From: Opitutus terrae PB90-1
Lineage (GTDB): Bacteria; Verrucomicrobiota; Verrucomicrobiia; Opitutales; Opitutaceae
NCBI RefSeq assembly: GCF_000019965.1
Contig: NC_010571.1
Location: 248,001-312,000 of the forward strand
Length of the DNA stretch: 64,000 nt
Reading direction: 5' to 3'
Shown: in pieces, positions 50,465 through 60,228 of the stretch
Numbering within the stretch: position 1 is the first letter of the stretch
Layout: the number at the start of each line of letters is the position of its first letter
Notes under the pieces: generated by a model
Databases searched by the model: none
What the model was told of the DNA's origin: nothing
What the model saw: the letters and a program-made list of their open reading frames with translations, nothing else
Position numbers and translations under genes: made by a program

Positions 50465-52150
50465 TCATCCATGCGTCAGCTTCCGGTATTTGATCCGGTG
50501 CGGCTGGTCGGCGTCCTTCCCCTTTCGGCGATGCAGATCCTCGATGTAGCTCGAGTAGTTGCCGTTGAACCAGTGCACGTAACTCTCGCCCTCGAACGCG
50601 AGGATGTGCGTCGCCACGCGATCGAGGAACCACCGGTCGTGCGACACCACCACCGCACAGCCCGCGAAGTTCTCCAAACCTTCCTCCAGCGCACGGATCG
50701 AGTTCACGTCCAGGTCGTTCGTCGGCTCGTCGAGCAGGATCAGGTTCGCGCCGCTCTTCAGCAGCCGCGCGAGATGCACGCGGTTGCGCTCGCCGCCCGA
50801 GAGCACGCCGACCTTTTTCTGCTGATCGGCTCCGGTGAAGCCAAACTGCGCGCAATACGCGCGGCTGTTCACCTCGCGATTGGCGAGCTTCAGGATCTCC
50901 TCGCCGCCGCTGATCGCCTCCCAGATCGTCGCCTTGTCCGGCAGCGACTCGCGCGACTGGTCGACGTGCGCGATCTTCACCGTATCGCCGACGCGCAGCG
51001 TGCCGCCGTCCGGCTGCTCCGCGCCCGTGATGAGCTTGAACATCGTCGTCTTGCCGGCGCCGTTCGGGCCGATCACACCGACGATCCCGCCAGGCGGCAG
51101 CGCGAAGTTCACGTTCTCGAACAGCACGTTCTCGCCGTAGCTCTTGGTGAGTTTCTGCGCCTCAACCACGAGATTGCCCAGCCGCGGACCGGGCGGGATC
51201 AAGATTTCGAACTCCCGCTCCTTCTCGGCCACGTTTTCCTTGAGCATCGCCTCATAAGCGCTAATGCGCGCCTGCGATTTCGCCACCCGCGCCTTGGCCG
51301 ATTTGCGGATCCACTCCAGTTCGCGCGCCATCGCCTTCTGCCGGCGATCCTCCGTGCGCTGCTCCACCGCCATCCGCCGCTGCTTTTGCTCGAGCCACGA
51401 GGAGTAATTGCCCTTCCATGGAATTCCGTGGCCGAACGACAGCTCGAGGATCCACTGCGCGACATTGTCCAAAAAATAGCGATCGTGCGTCACCGCGATC
51501 ACCGTTCCCTCGTAGCGGGCCAGGTGCTGCTCGAGCCACTGCACGCTTTCGGCATCGAGGTGATTGGTGGGTTCGTCGAGCAACAGGATCGACGGTTTCT
51601 GCAACAGCAGTCGTGCCAGCGCCACCCGCCGCCTCTCGCCGCCCGACAACGTGTCGACGATCTGCTCCCCCGACGGACAGCGCAGCGCGTCCATCGCCAT
51701 TTCCACCTGCGGCGCCACGTCCCACGCGTTGAGCGCGTCGATCTTCTCCTGCAGTTCGCCCTGTTTCGCCATGATCGCGTCCTTCGCCGCATCGTCCGGC
51801 GCTGCATCGAGTTCATCCCAGGTGTCATCGTACGCCGCCGCGAGATCCGTCAGGTGCTTCACGCCCTCCTCGACACACGCGCGCACGGTCGCACCGGCGG
51901 TGAGCTGCGGCTCCTGCTCGAGCAGCCCGATGGTATAACCCGGCTCGAAATGCACCGCGCCCTCGATCTCCTTGTCGCGGCCGGCGAGGATCCGCAGCAG
52001 CGAGGACTTGCCCGAGCCGTTCAGCCCGAGCACGCCGATCTTCGCGCCGTAGAAGAACGACAGCGAGACGTCGCGGAGGATTTCCTTGCGCTCGATCTTC
52101 TTCGAGACGCCAAGCATGGAGAAGATGATGGTCGGTGCTTCCTCGGGCAT
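50465..52150 (-). CDS. ettA: Energy-dependent translational throttle protein EttA (ABC-F)
   Basis: Soluble ABC-F ATPase that binds the ribosomal E site and gates early elongation in response to ATP/ADP. The 561 residues carry two nucleotide-binding domains: GLNGSGKSSLLRILAG, LSGGERRRVALARLLL and LLLDEPTNHLD, then GPNGAGKTTMFKLITG, LSGGERNRVHLARLL and LLDEPTNDLD. The EttA arm and linker between them and the length (EttA of E. coli is 555) fit EttA rather than Uup. The ATG at 52150 was chosen; upstream in-frame sequence contains two palindromes and is not conserved-looking. Confidence 0.94.
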   Translation of the reverse strand: MPEEAPTIIFSMLGVSKKIERKEILRDVSLSFFYGAKIGVLGLNGSGKSSLLRILAGRDKEIEGAVHFEPGYTIGLLEQEPQLTAGATVRACVEEGVKHLTDLAAAYDDTWDELDAAPDDAAKDAIMAKQGELQEKIDALNAWDVAPQVEMAMDALRCPSGEQIVDTLSGGERRRVALARLLLQKPSILLLDEPTNHLDAESVQWLEQHLARYEGTVIAVTHDRYFLDNVAQWILELSFGHGIPWKGNYSSWLEQKQRRMAVEQRTEDRRQKAMARELEWIRKSAKARVAKSQARISAYEAMLKENVAEKEREFEILIPPGPRLGNLVVEAQKLTKSYGENVLFENVNFALPPGGIVGVIGPNGAGKTTMFKLITGAEQPDGGTLRVGDTVKIAHVDQSRESLPDKATIWEAISGGEEILKLANREVNSRAYCAQFGFTGADQQKKVGVLSGGERNRVHLARLLKSGANLILLDEPTNDLDVNSIRALEEGLENFAGCAVVVSHDRWFLDRVATHILAFEGESYVHWFNGNYSSYIEDLHRRKGKDADQPHRIKYRKLTHG

Positions 52151-52225
52151 AGCCGGCCAACTTGCGGCCTCGCCCGCCCCGGCGCAAGAACGCGTCCTCC
52201 CCGCTCCGCTACTCCCCCCGAAGGC

Positions 52226-52250
52226 CATTTTCACGTAATACGTGAAAATG
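52226..52250. promoter_or_regulatory. Palindromic site TTTCACG-N5-CGTGAAA (copy 1)
   Basis: A perfect palindrome with 12-bp arms around a single centre base, with half-site TTTCACG at 52229-52235 and CGTGAAA at 52241-52247. It lies 76 bp upstream of ettA and about 300 bp upstream of the GH3 gene. Copy 2 is at 52340-52362 and a variant is at 61443-61461. An operator-like site for a dimeric regulator, or a small dispersed palindrome, are the alternatives. Confidence 0.5.
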
Positions 52251-52339
52251 ATTTCGCTGCATTTCCTCTTCGCGCTTACCGCGCACTCGCCGGAGGCCCA
52301 GCGACCGCCACCTCGATGCGGCGGAGCGTGCCTGAGGCA

Positions 52340-52362
52340 ATTTTCACGTATTACGTGAAAAT
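52340..52362. promoter_or_regulatory. Palindromic site TTTCACG-N5-CGTGAAA (copy 2)
   Basis: Copy of the palindrome at 52226-52250, present as the exact reverse complement over 23 bp, with half-sites at 52342-52348 and 52354-52360. Centre-to-centre distance is 113 bp. The pair brackets 89 bp of GC-rich sequence between the divergent ettA and GH3 genes. Two equal sites in one divergent intergenic region fit looping by a repressor or a paired repeat element. Confidence 0.5.
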
Positions 52363-52553
52363 GGCTCGGCGCGGCACGGATCGAATTCTGGGCAGGTTCG
52401 GGAGCCCGAAATATCCGGAGCCGGCTTCGGGCGCTATTCGGCACTCGTCAGCGGGGCGCGCATCCAAGATACCGCTCGTCCGTCCTAGCCGCTTCGCAAA
52501 TCGTCCCACTCTCGCCGCTTCGTCCTCACTTCTGCAGTTCTGGTCTCCCCTTC

Positions 52554-54611
52554 ATGCTCCTCCCCACCACCATCACCCTCGCCGAGCCGTCCTTTAAAAC
52601 GCCCGTCAGTTCCGATGTCGCCGAGCAACGCGCGAACGCGCTGCTCGCCCGCCTGACCGTGGCGCAGAAGCTCCAGCTGATCAGCGGCCACAATTCCTTT
52701 TTCATCAAAGGCTACCCGGAGCTCGGCATTCCCGAGCTCTACATGTCCGACGCCACCGGCGGCGTGAACATTCGCCGCAACCTCAGTACCGCGCTTGAGA
52801 AATCCACGGCGTTTCCTAATCCGCTCGCGCTCGCCGCCACGTGGAATCCCGCGCTTGCCTACCGCTACGCCCACAGCATCGGTGAGGAATGCCGCGCCGG
52901 CGGCATCGCGTTCCTCCTCGGCCCGGGGATGAACCTGTATCGCCACGCCCAAGCTGGCCGGAACTTCGAGTATTTCGGCGAAGATCCACTCCTCTCCGCG
53001 AAAATGATCGAGCGTTACGTCGCCGGCGTGCTCGACACCGGCACGATCCCGACGCTGAAGCATTTCCTCGCCAACGAAACCGATCACTACCGCCGCACCT
53101 CCAACTCCATCGTCGACGAGCGCACGTTGCACGAGATCTACCTGCCGCCGTTCCGCGCTGGCATCGAGGCGGGCGCGATGGCGGTGATGACCTCCTACAA
53201 CCTCCTCAACGGCGAGTGGTGTGGCCAGAGCCGCAGCGTGATCACCGAGCTGCTGCGCGAACAGCTCGGTTATAAATGGCTCGTGATGACCGACTGGTGG
53301 TCGGTGTGGGACGCCCAGAAGATCATTGAGTCCGGCCAGGACCTCGAAATGCCCGGCGAGAAGTTCATCAAGGCCGACGCCGACCGGCTGCTCAAGGCCG
53401 GCAAGGTCACCGAGGTGCAGATCGATAGGATGGCGCGCAGCATCCTGCGCACGTGCATCGCGATGGGCCTGCACGACCGGCCCGTGCAGGACACCTACTT
53501 CCTCGAAAAATTCCCCGAGCACGAGCAGGTCGCGCTACAGACCGCTCGCGAGGGCATCGTGCTGTTGAAGAACGATGGCGTGCTGCCGGTCCGCCGCGAG
53601 TCCGGCCAAAACATCCTCTTCACCGGCCGCTACGCACAGCACCTGCCGCGCGGGCTCGGGGCCGCCGAGGTGCAGGGCTACGACCCGGTGCCGCTCTTGC
53701 AAGAGTTGCAGGACACCTACGGCGCGCAGCTGCACTTTGTCGCGGCTCCGACCGACGAGGAGATTCGCGCCGCGGACATCGTGTTCCTCAGCACGGGCAC
53801 CGAGGACAGCGAAGGCTGGGACCGCCCGTTCGCTCTGCCCGACGCCGAAGAGCAGCGGATTCAGCGGATCGTCGGGCTCAACCCGCGGACCGTCGTCATT
53901 GTGAACACCGGCAGCGGGATTCAGATGACCGGCTGGAACGATCGCGCCGCCGCCGTTGTGTGGGCCTGGTATCCGGGCCAGATCGGCAACCGCGCGCTCG
54001 CCGAGATCCTGTGCGGGGAGACGAATCCCAGCGGCAAGCTCCCGATCACGATCGAGCGGCGGTTCGAGGACTCGCCCGGCTTCGGTTATCTTCCTGCCGG
54101 CGAGTCGCTGTATGTCGGTTGGGATCAGGACAACAACATGTCCCACCCCGTTACACGGGTCGTCTACCAGGAAGGCGTTTTCATCGGCTATCGCTGGTAT
54201 GAGCAGAAGCAGATCGCACCCCTCTATGCGTTCGGCCACGGACTTTCCTACACCACGTTCGCGTATTCGGATCTCAAGCTCAGCGAATTCGTCATGCCGC
54301 TCGAAGGCCGCGTCAGCGTCGAGTTCACGGTGACCAACACCGGCCTGATCGCAGGCACCGAAATCGCGCAGCTTTACGTTCGCGACACGCACGCACCGCT
54401 ACCGCGTCCGCCGAAGGAGCTGAAGGCGTTCAGCCGCGTTTCGTTGCAGCCGGGAGAAAGCCGCGTCGTCCGCTTTCGGCTCACCGCAAAGGAATTCGCC
54501 TATTGGGACGTGGCTGCGCACGCCTGGCGCGCCGATCCGCGCGACTATACCCTCCTCGTCGGCGGCGCGTCGGACCGGATCGCGCTCGAAGCCAAGCTCA
54601 CGCTGCAGTGA
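52554..54611 (+). CDS. Glycoside hydrolase family 3 beta-glucosidase-like enzyme
   Basis: 685 residues. The GH3 N-terminal barrel has LYMSDATGGVNIRR, LLGPGMNLYRHAQAGRNFEYFGED and the nucleophile region LVMTDWWSVWDAQ with Asp247. The C-terminal alpha/beta sandwich has LLKNDGVLPVRRESG and FLSTGTEDSEGWDR, and a fibronectin-III-like domain closes it (GTEIAQLYVRDTHAPLPRPPKELKAF). No export signal is obvious in the first 20 residues, so it may be cytoplasmic or use a non-classical route. It should cleave beta-linked glucose or a related sugar; exact linkage is not shown. Two palindromic sites lie upstream. Confidence 0.92.
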   Translation: MLLPTTITLAEPSFKTPVSSDVAEQRANALLARLTVAQKLQLISGHNSFFIKGYPELGIPELYMSDATGGVNIRRNLSTALEKSTAFPNPLALAATWNPALAYRYAHSIGEECRAGGIAFLLGPGMNLYRHAQAGRNFEYFGEDPLLSAKMIERYVAGVLDTGTIPTLKHFLANETDHYRRTSNSIVDERTLHEIYLPPFRAGIEAGAMAVMTSYNLLNGEWCGQSRSVITELLREQLGYKWLVMTDWWSVWDAQKIIESGQDLEMPGEKFIKADADRLLKAGKVTEVQIDRMARSILRTCIAMGLHDRPVQDTYFLEKFPEHEQVALQTAREGIVLLKNDGVLPVRRESGQNILFTGRYAQHLPRGLGAAEVQGYDPVPLLQELQDTYGAQLHFVAAPTDEEIRAADIVFLSTGTEDSEGWDRPFALPDAEEQRIQRIVGLNPRTVVIVNTGSGIQMTGWNDRAAAVVWAWYPGQIGNRALAEILCGETNPSGKLPITIERRFEDSPGFGYLPAGESLYVGWDQDNNMSHPVTRVVYQEGVFIGYRWYEQKQIAPLYAFGHGLSYTTFAYSDLKLSEFVMPLEGRVSVEFTVTNTGLIAGTEIAQLYVRDTHAPLPRPPKELKAFSRVSLQPGESRVVRFRLTAKEFAYWDVAAHAWRADPRDYTLLVGGASDRIALEAKLTLQ

Positions 54612-54660
54612 GCCATCGGATGTAGGGCGGATCAGGAGTTCCCGTCCTACCCCCGCAGTT

Positions 54661-55152
54661 TCACGCCACCTTCAGCTCGCGCACGAAATCCGCCAATGCG
54701 GCGAGATCCGTGTCCTTCAAGGCCGCCGCTTTGAAACTGGCATCCATCCGGCAGGCGCGCGTGAGATGGGCTTTGGCGGCGGTCATCTCGCCGAGCAGAC
54801 ACGTGTAGCACGCAAGGTTGTAGTGGATCACCGCGTGCTGGTTGCCGTGCAGCCGCTCGGCTTCGAGCAGCACCTGCTTCGCGGCGGCGACATTTTCAAC
54901 GCGCCGCACCGCGCAGCCGAGTGAGATCCACGCGGCGACGTTGTTCCGATCCCGCTCGAGCAGCCGCCGCGCGTAGTCGACCACGCGAGCCCATTCGTGA
55001 GCCGCCATGAAGAGGTCCATTCGCGCCGCCATCACTTCCGGCGCGAACTGATCCGCCTCGACGACCGCATCCAGTTCGTGCGCTGCCTCGGCGAGCAAGC
55101 CGAGTCCGAGATAGCCGTAGGCGTATTGGACGCGTCGCGCGGTCGGAATCAT
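54661..55152 (-). CDS. TPR-repeat protein
   Basis: 163 residues from ATG at 55152. Three to four TPR-like helical pairs are visible (YGYLGLGLLAEAAHELDAVV, WARVVDYARRLLERDRNNVA, AVIHYNLACYTCLLGEMTAA). No signal peptide is present, so it is likely cytoplasmic. It lies between the GH3 gene (convergent) and the YkgJ-like gene. Frame extension to 55374 is not supported by conserved-looking sequence. A protein-interaction role is inferred. Confidence 0.75.
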   Translation of the reverse strand: MIPTARRVQYAYGYLGLGLLAEAAHELDAVVEADQFAPEVMAARMDLFMAAHEWARVVDYARRLLERDRNNVAAWISLGCAVRRVENVAAAKQVLLEAERLHGNQHAVIHYNLACYTCLLGEMTAAKAHLTRACRMDASFKAAALKDTDLAALADFVRELKVA

Positions 55153-55303
55153 CACGTCGCCCAATAGCCGGATGCACCGACCCCAGCAAGATCCGCCTGC
55201 CGTTTCACGACCTCGCGCACGGTGTTTCGCTCGGTAGCGGCGCAGCTGGGTGCGCCCTCCGCAGCACTCACGACACTTCCTCGCATCGGCCAACCTCGAG
55301 AGT

Positions 55304-55585
55304 TCACCCCGCTGGCCGCGTCGCGAGTTCCAGCGCCGCGAGGTGCCGCAACGCTTCGTCTCGACTGCCGCCACACATTTCCTGGCTCGGCCGCAAGCTC
55401 ACGCACACCGCCGGCCGCTCCGGTTTGCCGAACAGCGCGCAGCGCATGTCCGGCAGCAGCTGCACGCACGGAATCCCGGCCGGTTTTCCTCCGCTCATCC
55501 CGGGAATCGGCGACGAGATCGAAGGCGCGATGCAGCACGCCCCACAACCCGAGCGGCAGCCAAATGTGTCAGCGAGTGCGGACAT
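55304..55585 (-). CDS. YkgJ-family cysteine-cluster protein
   Basis: 93 residues from ATG at 55585 (MSALADTFGCRSGCGACCIA). The arrangement CRSGCGACC, then a spaced Cys in IPCVQL, RCALFGKPERPAVC and a final MCGG matches the YkgJ zinc or iron-sulfur cysteine-cluster family. The function of the family is not known for certain. An in-frame start 13 codons upstream is less likely. It is oriented like the DUF748 gene, 170 nt from its end. Confidence 0.82.
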   Translation of the reverse strand: MSALADTFGCRSGCGACCIAPSISSPIPGMSGGKPAGIPCVQLLPDMRCALFGKPERPAVCVSLRPSQEMCGGSRDEALRHLAALELATRPAG

Positions 55586-55755
55586 CCTCAGCCGCAGGAA
55601 GGCACAGACTGCGTTGAGAGCCAATCCACCAGTGCAGCACCAACCGCATCACTTCAATCTCACACCGGACGCTATGCGAACGGATTGTTTTGCGCTTCTT
55701 GTGCCTTTTTGCGGCCGTCGCGAGATTCTACACAGCCCCGTCCACGAGTCCGCAC

Positions 55756-58700
55756 TCAATCCAAGTGCAACGTCACGCGCGGGCCTTTCGCGACGCTCGC
55801 GTCGTCTTTGATCTTCGCGATCTGTACGCGGTCCGGCGCCACGCGTCCTTCCTTCGTCAGAAGTTCCTTCACCCGCTCCGCGCGCGCTTCCGCGAGCTGC
55901 GTCAGGTCCTTCGCGCCGACATCGAGGGTATCGATCAACCGCTGCTCCATTTCGCTGAGCGGCACATCGAGCGGGGCGGGCGATGGCGCGGCCGGCGGCG
56001 CCTGAACGGGCGCAGGGGGTGGTGTCTGTGCGACTTGCGGCTGCGGAGGCTGGACGACCGGCGCGGGCGGCGGCTCGGGTCGCCGTGCGACCGGCACGGG
56101 CTTTTCGTCCTCGCCCCACCACCGGTCGCGGAGTCCTTTCAATGTGGCCATGTTCCAGGCCCGGCGAATCAGCCCCGGTTTTTCGTGTTGTTCCCGCTGC
56201 GCCTCGGCTGGCGCAGCCTGCGTCTCCGGGAACGCGGGCGTCCCGTCCGCAACGGGTTCGGCCGGTGCCGGTTCGTCGACCACGGGCGCAGTTCGTGCCG
56301 CCGCCGCGCTCGCTTCGGGCGGTGAGATCGCGGTCGCGCCAACCGGTGGTGGTACGACCGGTTCCGGTCGCACCGCGCGCGGCCGGCCGAACCGCTCGTC
56401 GAACATTTGCGTGATCGCATCCGCGCGGTTGCTCGACGAGATTAGCAGTTCCTCGATCGGGGGGACCGTGGCATCGGCCGCCCGCAGCTTTTCCCACACC
56501 CGCCGCCGGATCTGCTCCTCGAGCGTCCGGCGTTTCAACTCATAGAGTTCGCCCGGATCGTAGCTCGGTTCGAGCCGCAACCGGAGCTCCGGCCGCTCGG
56601 CCATCGCACGCTGCAAAACCGCCAGCCGTTTCAGGCTCGCCGCCGTCGGCGTGGCTTCACCGGGTGCGAAATCCTGATACTGCAGTTCCTCGCCGCCGCC
56701 GCCGAACATCGAGCCGATCAATGAAAACGGCGACGTCGCCGCCTTCGCCAGTACGCCCGTGAGGACCTGTCCCACCACGCGGCCCACTTGAAACTGCGGA
56801 TCCGCCAGGCTGCCCTGCACCGGCACGTCGAGCACGATCCTGCCGTTTGCGTCCTTCAACAGCGCCACGCCCAGCCGCACCGGCAGCTTCACCGCGTCCG
56901 GACTCGGCGTCGGTCGGCCCAGCGTGAACTGCTCCAGCGTAACCTTGTTGCGGATATCGAGTCGCTGTTCCACGAGCTTGGCCTGCGTTTCGAGAAACAG
57001 TGCCCCGCGCTCGAGTTCGTAGCCGGCATACTTCGCGACGTATGGGCTCACCGGCGATAGATCGATCGATTTCGCCTCCACCGCGAGATCGGCGAACGGA
57101 CTCGCCGCGAAGGGATTGAACCGGCCCCGCACCACAACCGGCCCCTCGCCACCGACGAACGCTCGCAGATCAGCCTCGCCGCGCGCCGGATTGCGCGAGG
57201 AGACGTTCTGCACCGACCCGCCGATTTGGCTGATCACCATCTCGACCGCTGGCTGGAGCGAGTTGTCGCTGAACGTCAGCTCGCCGCCGTCGATCGTAAG
57301 CTGGCCGACGGTGAGATCCAGCGGTGCCGTGCCTGGCGCCGGCTTCGCGCGCGGCATTGCCACCACCGCCGCGCCGGGCTCCCGCGCTCCCGTGAGCTGC
57401 GCAAAATTGAGTTGCCCGTTCTGGTCCACGGCCAACCGGGTGTATGGCGCGCTCACATTCACCGCGCCCATCGTCACGCTCACCCGGGGATGGCTCGACA
57501 CGGTCACGTCATTTGCCGCCAGGTTGGCGAATCCGCCCAGCTCCTCCTCGCGCAGCGCACTCGCGAACACCACCTCCTCGAGTCGACCGCCGCCCGTGAA
57601 GCTCACGTCGGGTCCCGCCGGTCCCGGCGCGACGGCCACGCGGCCTTTCAGCGACGCCGTGCCGCGCGCGAGCCGCACCGGCAGTGCTCGTTCCATGTAT
57701 CCGCTGAACGGTGGCAGCGGCATCCACGCCAGCTCGAGGTCCAGGTTGAGCCGGAACGGCGCCAGCGCCACGTTACCGCTCGCCCGCGCCGTCCCCTGCG
57801 GGTTCAGCCCGAAGGTTGCCTCAACCGGCAACGTTGCGCCCCGCGTGGACGTGACGTCCTTCACCGTCGCGTTGACGCCGGTCAGCTCGATATCGACCGG
57901 CCGCGGGGTCGTTCCGTCGTGCCATTGCACCACGAAATCCCGCACGCCGAATTCCGTCGCGGTCACTTCGATCGGCTGGTCGTGAGCCGGCTCCGTCGCG
58001 TCGCCGGCGGACGACCCCGCTGACCGCGGCGCCAGCACCGATGCGAGATTCAAAGCCCCGTCGGCATCCCGGCGCACGGCGAGCCGGCCGCCACTGAGCC
58101 GCAGCGTGCCGAGTGCGACGCGCCGCTGCAGCCCGTCGACGCTGAAGCCGCGCAGTTCCGCCGTCGGCAGTTCCAGCAACGGCTGGCCCGTCGCCCGCTC
58201 GACCAGTTTCAGATTGGTCAACTGCGCGGCGCCCTCGGTGACCTGCAGCCGGCGATCGTCCGGCAGAAAACTCACATCGTAGCGGCCGCTCAGCGTCAGC
58301 TTGCCCGCGGTCAGCAGCAGATTCATCTGCTCGTCGAGATACGGCGCGTATTTCGAGAGCAGCACGTTCTCCAGCCGCCACTCGCCGGTCGAGGTGAGCG
58401 GGCGCGCGCTCAGCGAACCGGTCCACGTCAACTTCTCGCCGGACTCCGAGCGCGCCTCGAAGCGGTACGGCGCGCCGTGTCCGCCCGCGGTGCGAAATTC
58501 CACCAGCGTGAAGTTCACCGGCCCGAGCAGCGTACGAAACACTTCGCTCCGCGAGCGATCGACAAAATCAACCTGCGCACCCGCCACCGTGAGCCGCGAA
58601 ATCCGCCACGGCCGGCTGCGCTGCCGCGGCTCCGCCGGACGGGCCGCGTCCGGTTCGCGCGTTTTTCCAAAGCGATCGAGCAGGTCGGAAAAACTCGGCG

Positions 58701-59052
58701 TGCCGTGCTCGTCGATCTCCACGCCGCCGCGGAAATCCTCGAGCGTGATTTCGCCCAGCACCCACTCGCCGCGCAGCGAGGCGAGCGGATCGAAGTTCAC
58801 GGACAGCCGCCGCCAGCCCGCGAATGGTTCGGCACCGCTCGCGTTCATGATCTGCACCCGTTCGAGCGCGATGGAGAAGGCGAACGGGTCGATCTTCACC
58901 GCGCCGATGCTCACCGTGCGACCGAGCTGCGCCGCCATCCGTTTCTGCAACTCCGTCCGCGCGATCGGGGGCAGCACAAAATATCCGAGCACCGCATAAA
59001 CTCCGACCAAAACGAGCAGGATCCAAAACCGGCGGCGACCTCGGGAAATCAT
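55756..59052 (-). CDS. Large DUF748/AsmA-like envelope protein
   Basis: 1098 residues from ATG at 59052. An N-terminal membrane anchor (FWILLVLVGVYAVLGYFVLP, about 9-28) is followed by AsmA/DUF748-type repeats such as AAQLGRTVSIGAVKIDPFAFSI and GTASLKGRVAVAPGP. A Pro/Ala/Gln-rich segment (about 930-1030) precedes an OmpA-like C-terminus (LTQLAEARAERVKELLTKEG). DUF748 proteins are related to AsmA-like lipid-transport or envelope-stability proteins; the precise role here is not known. Upstream frame to 59178 lacks support. It is divergent from the thioesterase-like gene. Confidence 0.88.
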   Translation of the reverse strand: MISRGRRRFWILLVLVGVYAVLGYFVLPPIARTELQKRMAAQLGRTVSIGAVKIDPFAFSIALERVQIMNASGAEPFAGWRRLSVNFDPLASLRGEWVLGEITLEDFRGGVEIDEHGTPSFSDLLDRFGKTREPDAARPAEPRQRSRPWRISRLTVAGAQVDFVDRSRSEVFRTLLGPVNFTLVEFRTAGGHGAPYRFEARSESGEKLTWTGSLSARPLTSTGEWRLENVLLSKYAPYLDEQMNLLLTAGKLTLSGRYDVSFLPDDRRLQVTEGAAQLTNLKLVERATGQPLLELPTAELRGFSVDGLQRRVALGTLRLSGGRLAVRRDADGALNLASVLAPRSAGSSAGDATEPAHDQPIEVTATEFGVRDFVVQWHDGTTPRPVDIELTGVNATVKDVTSTRGATLPVEATFGLNPQGTARASGNVALAPFRLNLDLELAWMPLPPFSGYMERALPVRLARGTASLKGRVAVAPGPAGPDVSFTGGGRLEEVVFASALREEELGGFANLAANDVTVSSHPRVSVTMGAVNVSAPYTRLAVDQNGQLNFAQLTGAREPGAAVVAMPRAKPAPGTAPLDLTVGQLTIDGGELTFSDNSLQPAVEMVISQIGGSVQNVSSRNPARGEADLRAFVGGEGPVVVRGRFNPFAASPFADLAVEAKSIDLSPVSPYVAKYAGYELERGALFLETQAKLVEQRLDIRNKVTLEQFTLGRPTPSPDAVKLPVRLGVALLKDANGRIVLDVPVQGSLADPQFQVGRVVGQVLTGVLAKAATSPFSLIGSMFGGGGEELQYQDFAPGEATPTAASLKRLAVLQRAMAERPELRLRLEPSYDPGELYELKRRTLEEQIRRRVWEKLRAADATVPPIEELLISSSNRADAITQMFDERFGRPRAVRPEPVVPPPVGATAISPPEASAAAARTAPVVDEPAPAEPVADGTPAFPETQAAPAEAQREQHEKPGLIRRAWNMATLKGLRDRWWGEDEKPVPVARRPEPPPAPVVQPPQPQVAQTPPPAPVQAPPAAPSPAPLDVPLSEMEQRLIDTLDVGAKDLTQLAEARAERVKELLTKEGRVAPDRVQIAKIKDDASVAKGPRVTLHLD

Positions 59053-59301
59053 GAGCGCGGTTTGGACAACGAAACCGCAGCCGCGCTCCACGTCGTTTCC
59101 CACCGCGCCACATCGGCGCAGCCCGCGATCAACGCGCCATCGGGGAATCCTCCAGCCGCGGCGGGAGACTCTGCTCAAGCCGCTGGAGCCATGCAGCTTG
59201 CGCTTTTGGCCAACGACGAGCCCTAATACCCTGCGCGCGGCGGCTCATCAGTGCCGCGCCGGCTTTGACGTGCGCGGGTTTTTCCTCCAACGTCCGCCCG
59301 A

Positions 59302-59763
59302 ATGAAATCGGTGAAGGTGCCAGCGCTGGAGCTTTTTCTCCACGAGATGATCCCGCTCGCGAAAGCGATGGGTGTGGGCGTGGAGGTAAGCGACGCCAAG
59401 GCGCTCGTGCTGACCGCACCGAAGGAGCAGAACCGAAATTCGCTGAACACCGCGTTTGGCGGCAGCCTCGTCTCGCTCGCCACGCTCGCCGGCTACGGCG
59501 TCGTGTGGGAGTTGATGAAGGAGGAAAATGCCGCAGCAAAAAGCGAGTGGCGCATCGTCGTGAAGGAAAGCCGCGCCGCGTATCGCCGGCCCGTGCTCGG
59601 CGACCTCCGCGCAATCTGCGAGCGACCCGCGCAGGCGGCGATCGCCGAGTTCAAGGATGCCCTCGCGCGCTACGGCCAGGCCAAGCTCAAGCTCAAGGCG
59701 GCCGTGGTCGAGAACGGCGTGACCGCGGTCGATGTGACCGCGGCATTCGTCGTCATCCGCTGA
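59302..59763 (+). CDS. YiiD-C-like hotdog thioesterase
   Basis: 153 residues. ALELFLHEMIPLAKAMGVGVE, LVLTAPKEQNRNSLNTAFGGSL and VSLATLAGYGVVWELMKE match the YiiD C-terminal putative thioesterase domain, in which the acetyltransferase half found in E. coli YiiD is missing. A catalytic Asn/Gly-rich stretch (NTAFGGS) lies at the hotdog helix start. The acyl-CoA substrate is unknown. It is divergent from DUF748 and followed by about 465 nt without a gene. Confidence 0.85.
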   Translation: MKSVKVPALELFLHEMIPLAKAMGVGVEVSDAKALVLTAPKEQNRNSLNTAFGGSLVSLATLAGYGVVWELMKEENAAAKSEWRIVVKESRAAYRRPVLGDLRAICERPAQAAIAEFKDALARYGQAKLKLKAAVVENGVTAVDVTAAFVVIR

Positions 59764-60228
59764 ACAGCGCAACGGCTGGCGGCGCGCGCAGTCGGAAGGT
59801 GGCGCATCGCGAAAACGCGTGCGTGGGCGCGCGGCCGTCCTCGCTCGCACAGATCGATTCCGAACGCAGCAAGCCATGCGCTGTCTCCGGCCCTTGCGCG
59901 GCGTCGTTGACGCCTTGCGACGGAGCTGCATTTCCGCCCAGACGAAGGCAGAAACGGCCCGATTCGCGCAAAATTCTCGAATCGCCCCTGTCGGAGGACG
60001 GACGCCAGCGCGTGGCAACTCTTTCATCCATGAGGCGCTTGCAGTTCCGCGCGCGTATCCAGCCATCCTCCGCCATGCCGGAATTTGCAGTTGCTCCCCG
60101 GAGGCACATGAACGAGCGTCAGGCCTTCACGCATGCGTCGAGCCGCATCCCCTGCGCTCCGCATGCCTTCCTAAAACACGGCCGTTCCCCCGTTTCCGGG
60201 TTGAGCGCCAGCAACATAAAGAACCCAC
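59764..60228. other. Gene-poor interval between the thioesterase and RGG-rich genes
   Basis: 465 nt. Open frames on both strands are GC-rich shadows rich in Arg and Ser; none has a recognisable domain or start context. A 118-codon minus-strand frame (59753-60109) was considered and not accepted. The region probably holds the promoter of the RGG-rich gene, but no clear hexamers stand out. No hairpin repeat of the families seen elsewhere was noticed. Confidence 0.5.

Noticed and set aside
52226-52362. The two palindromes read as an intrinsic terminator for ettA or the GH3 gene
   Set aside because: They lie upstream of both genes, have a 1-nt centre that would force a loop out of the stem, and have no U-tract.
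50465-52444. Longer EttA start reaching 52444
   Set aside because: The extra 98 residues are translated from palindromes and GC-rich spacer; ABC-F homologues begin near the ATG at 52150.
59753-60109. 118-codon minus-strand frame in the gap before the RGG-rich gene
   Set aside because: Overlaps the end of the thioesterase gene and shows no domain or plausible start context.
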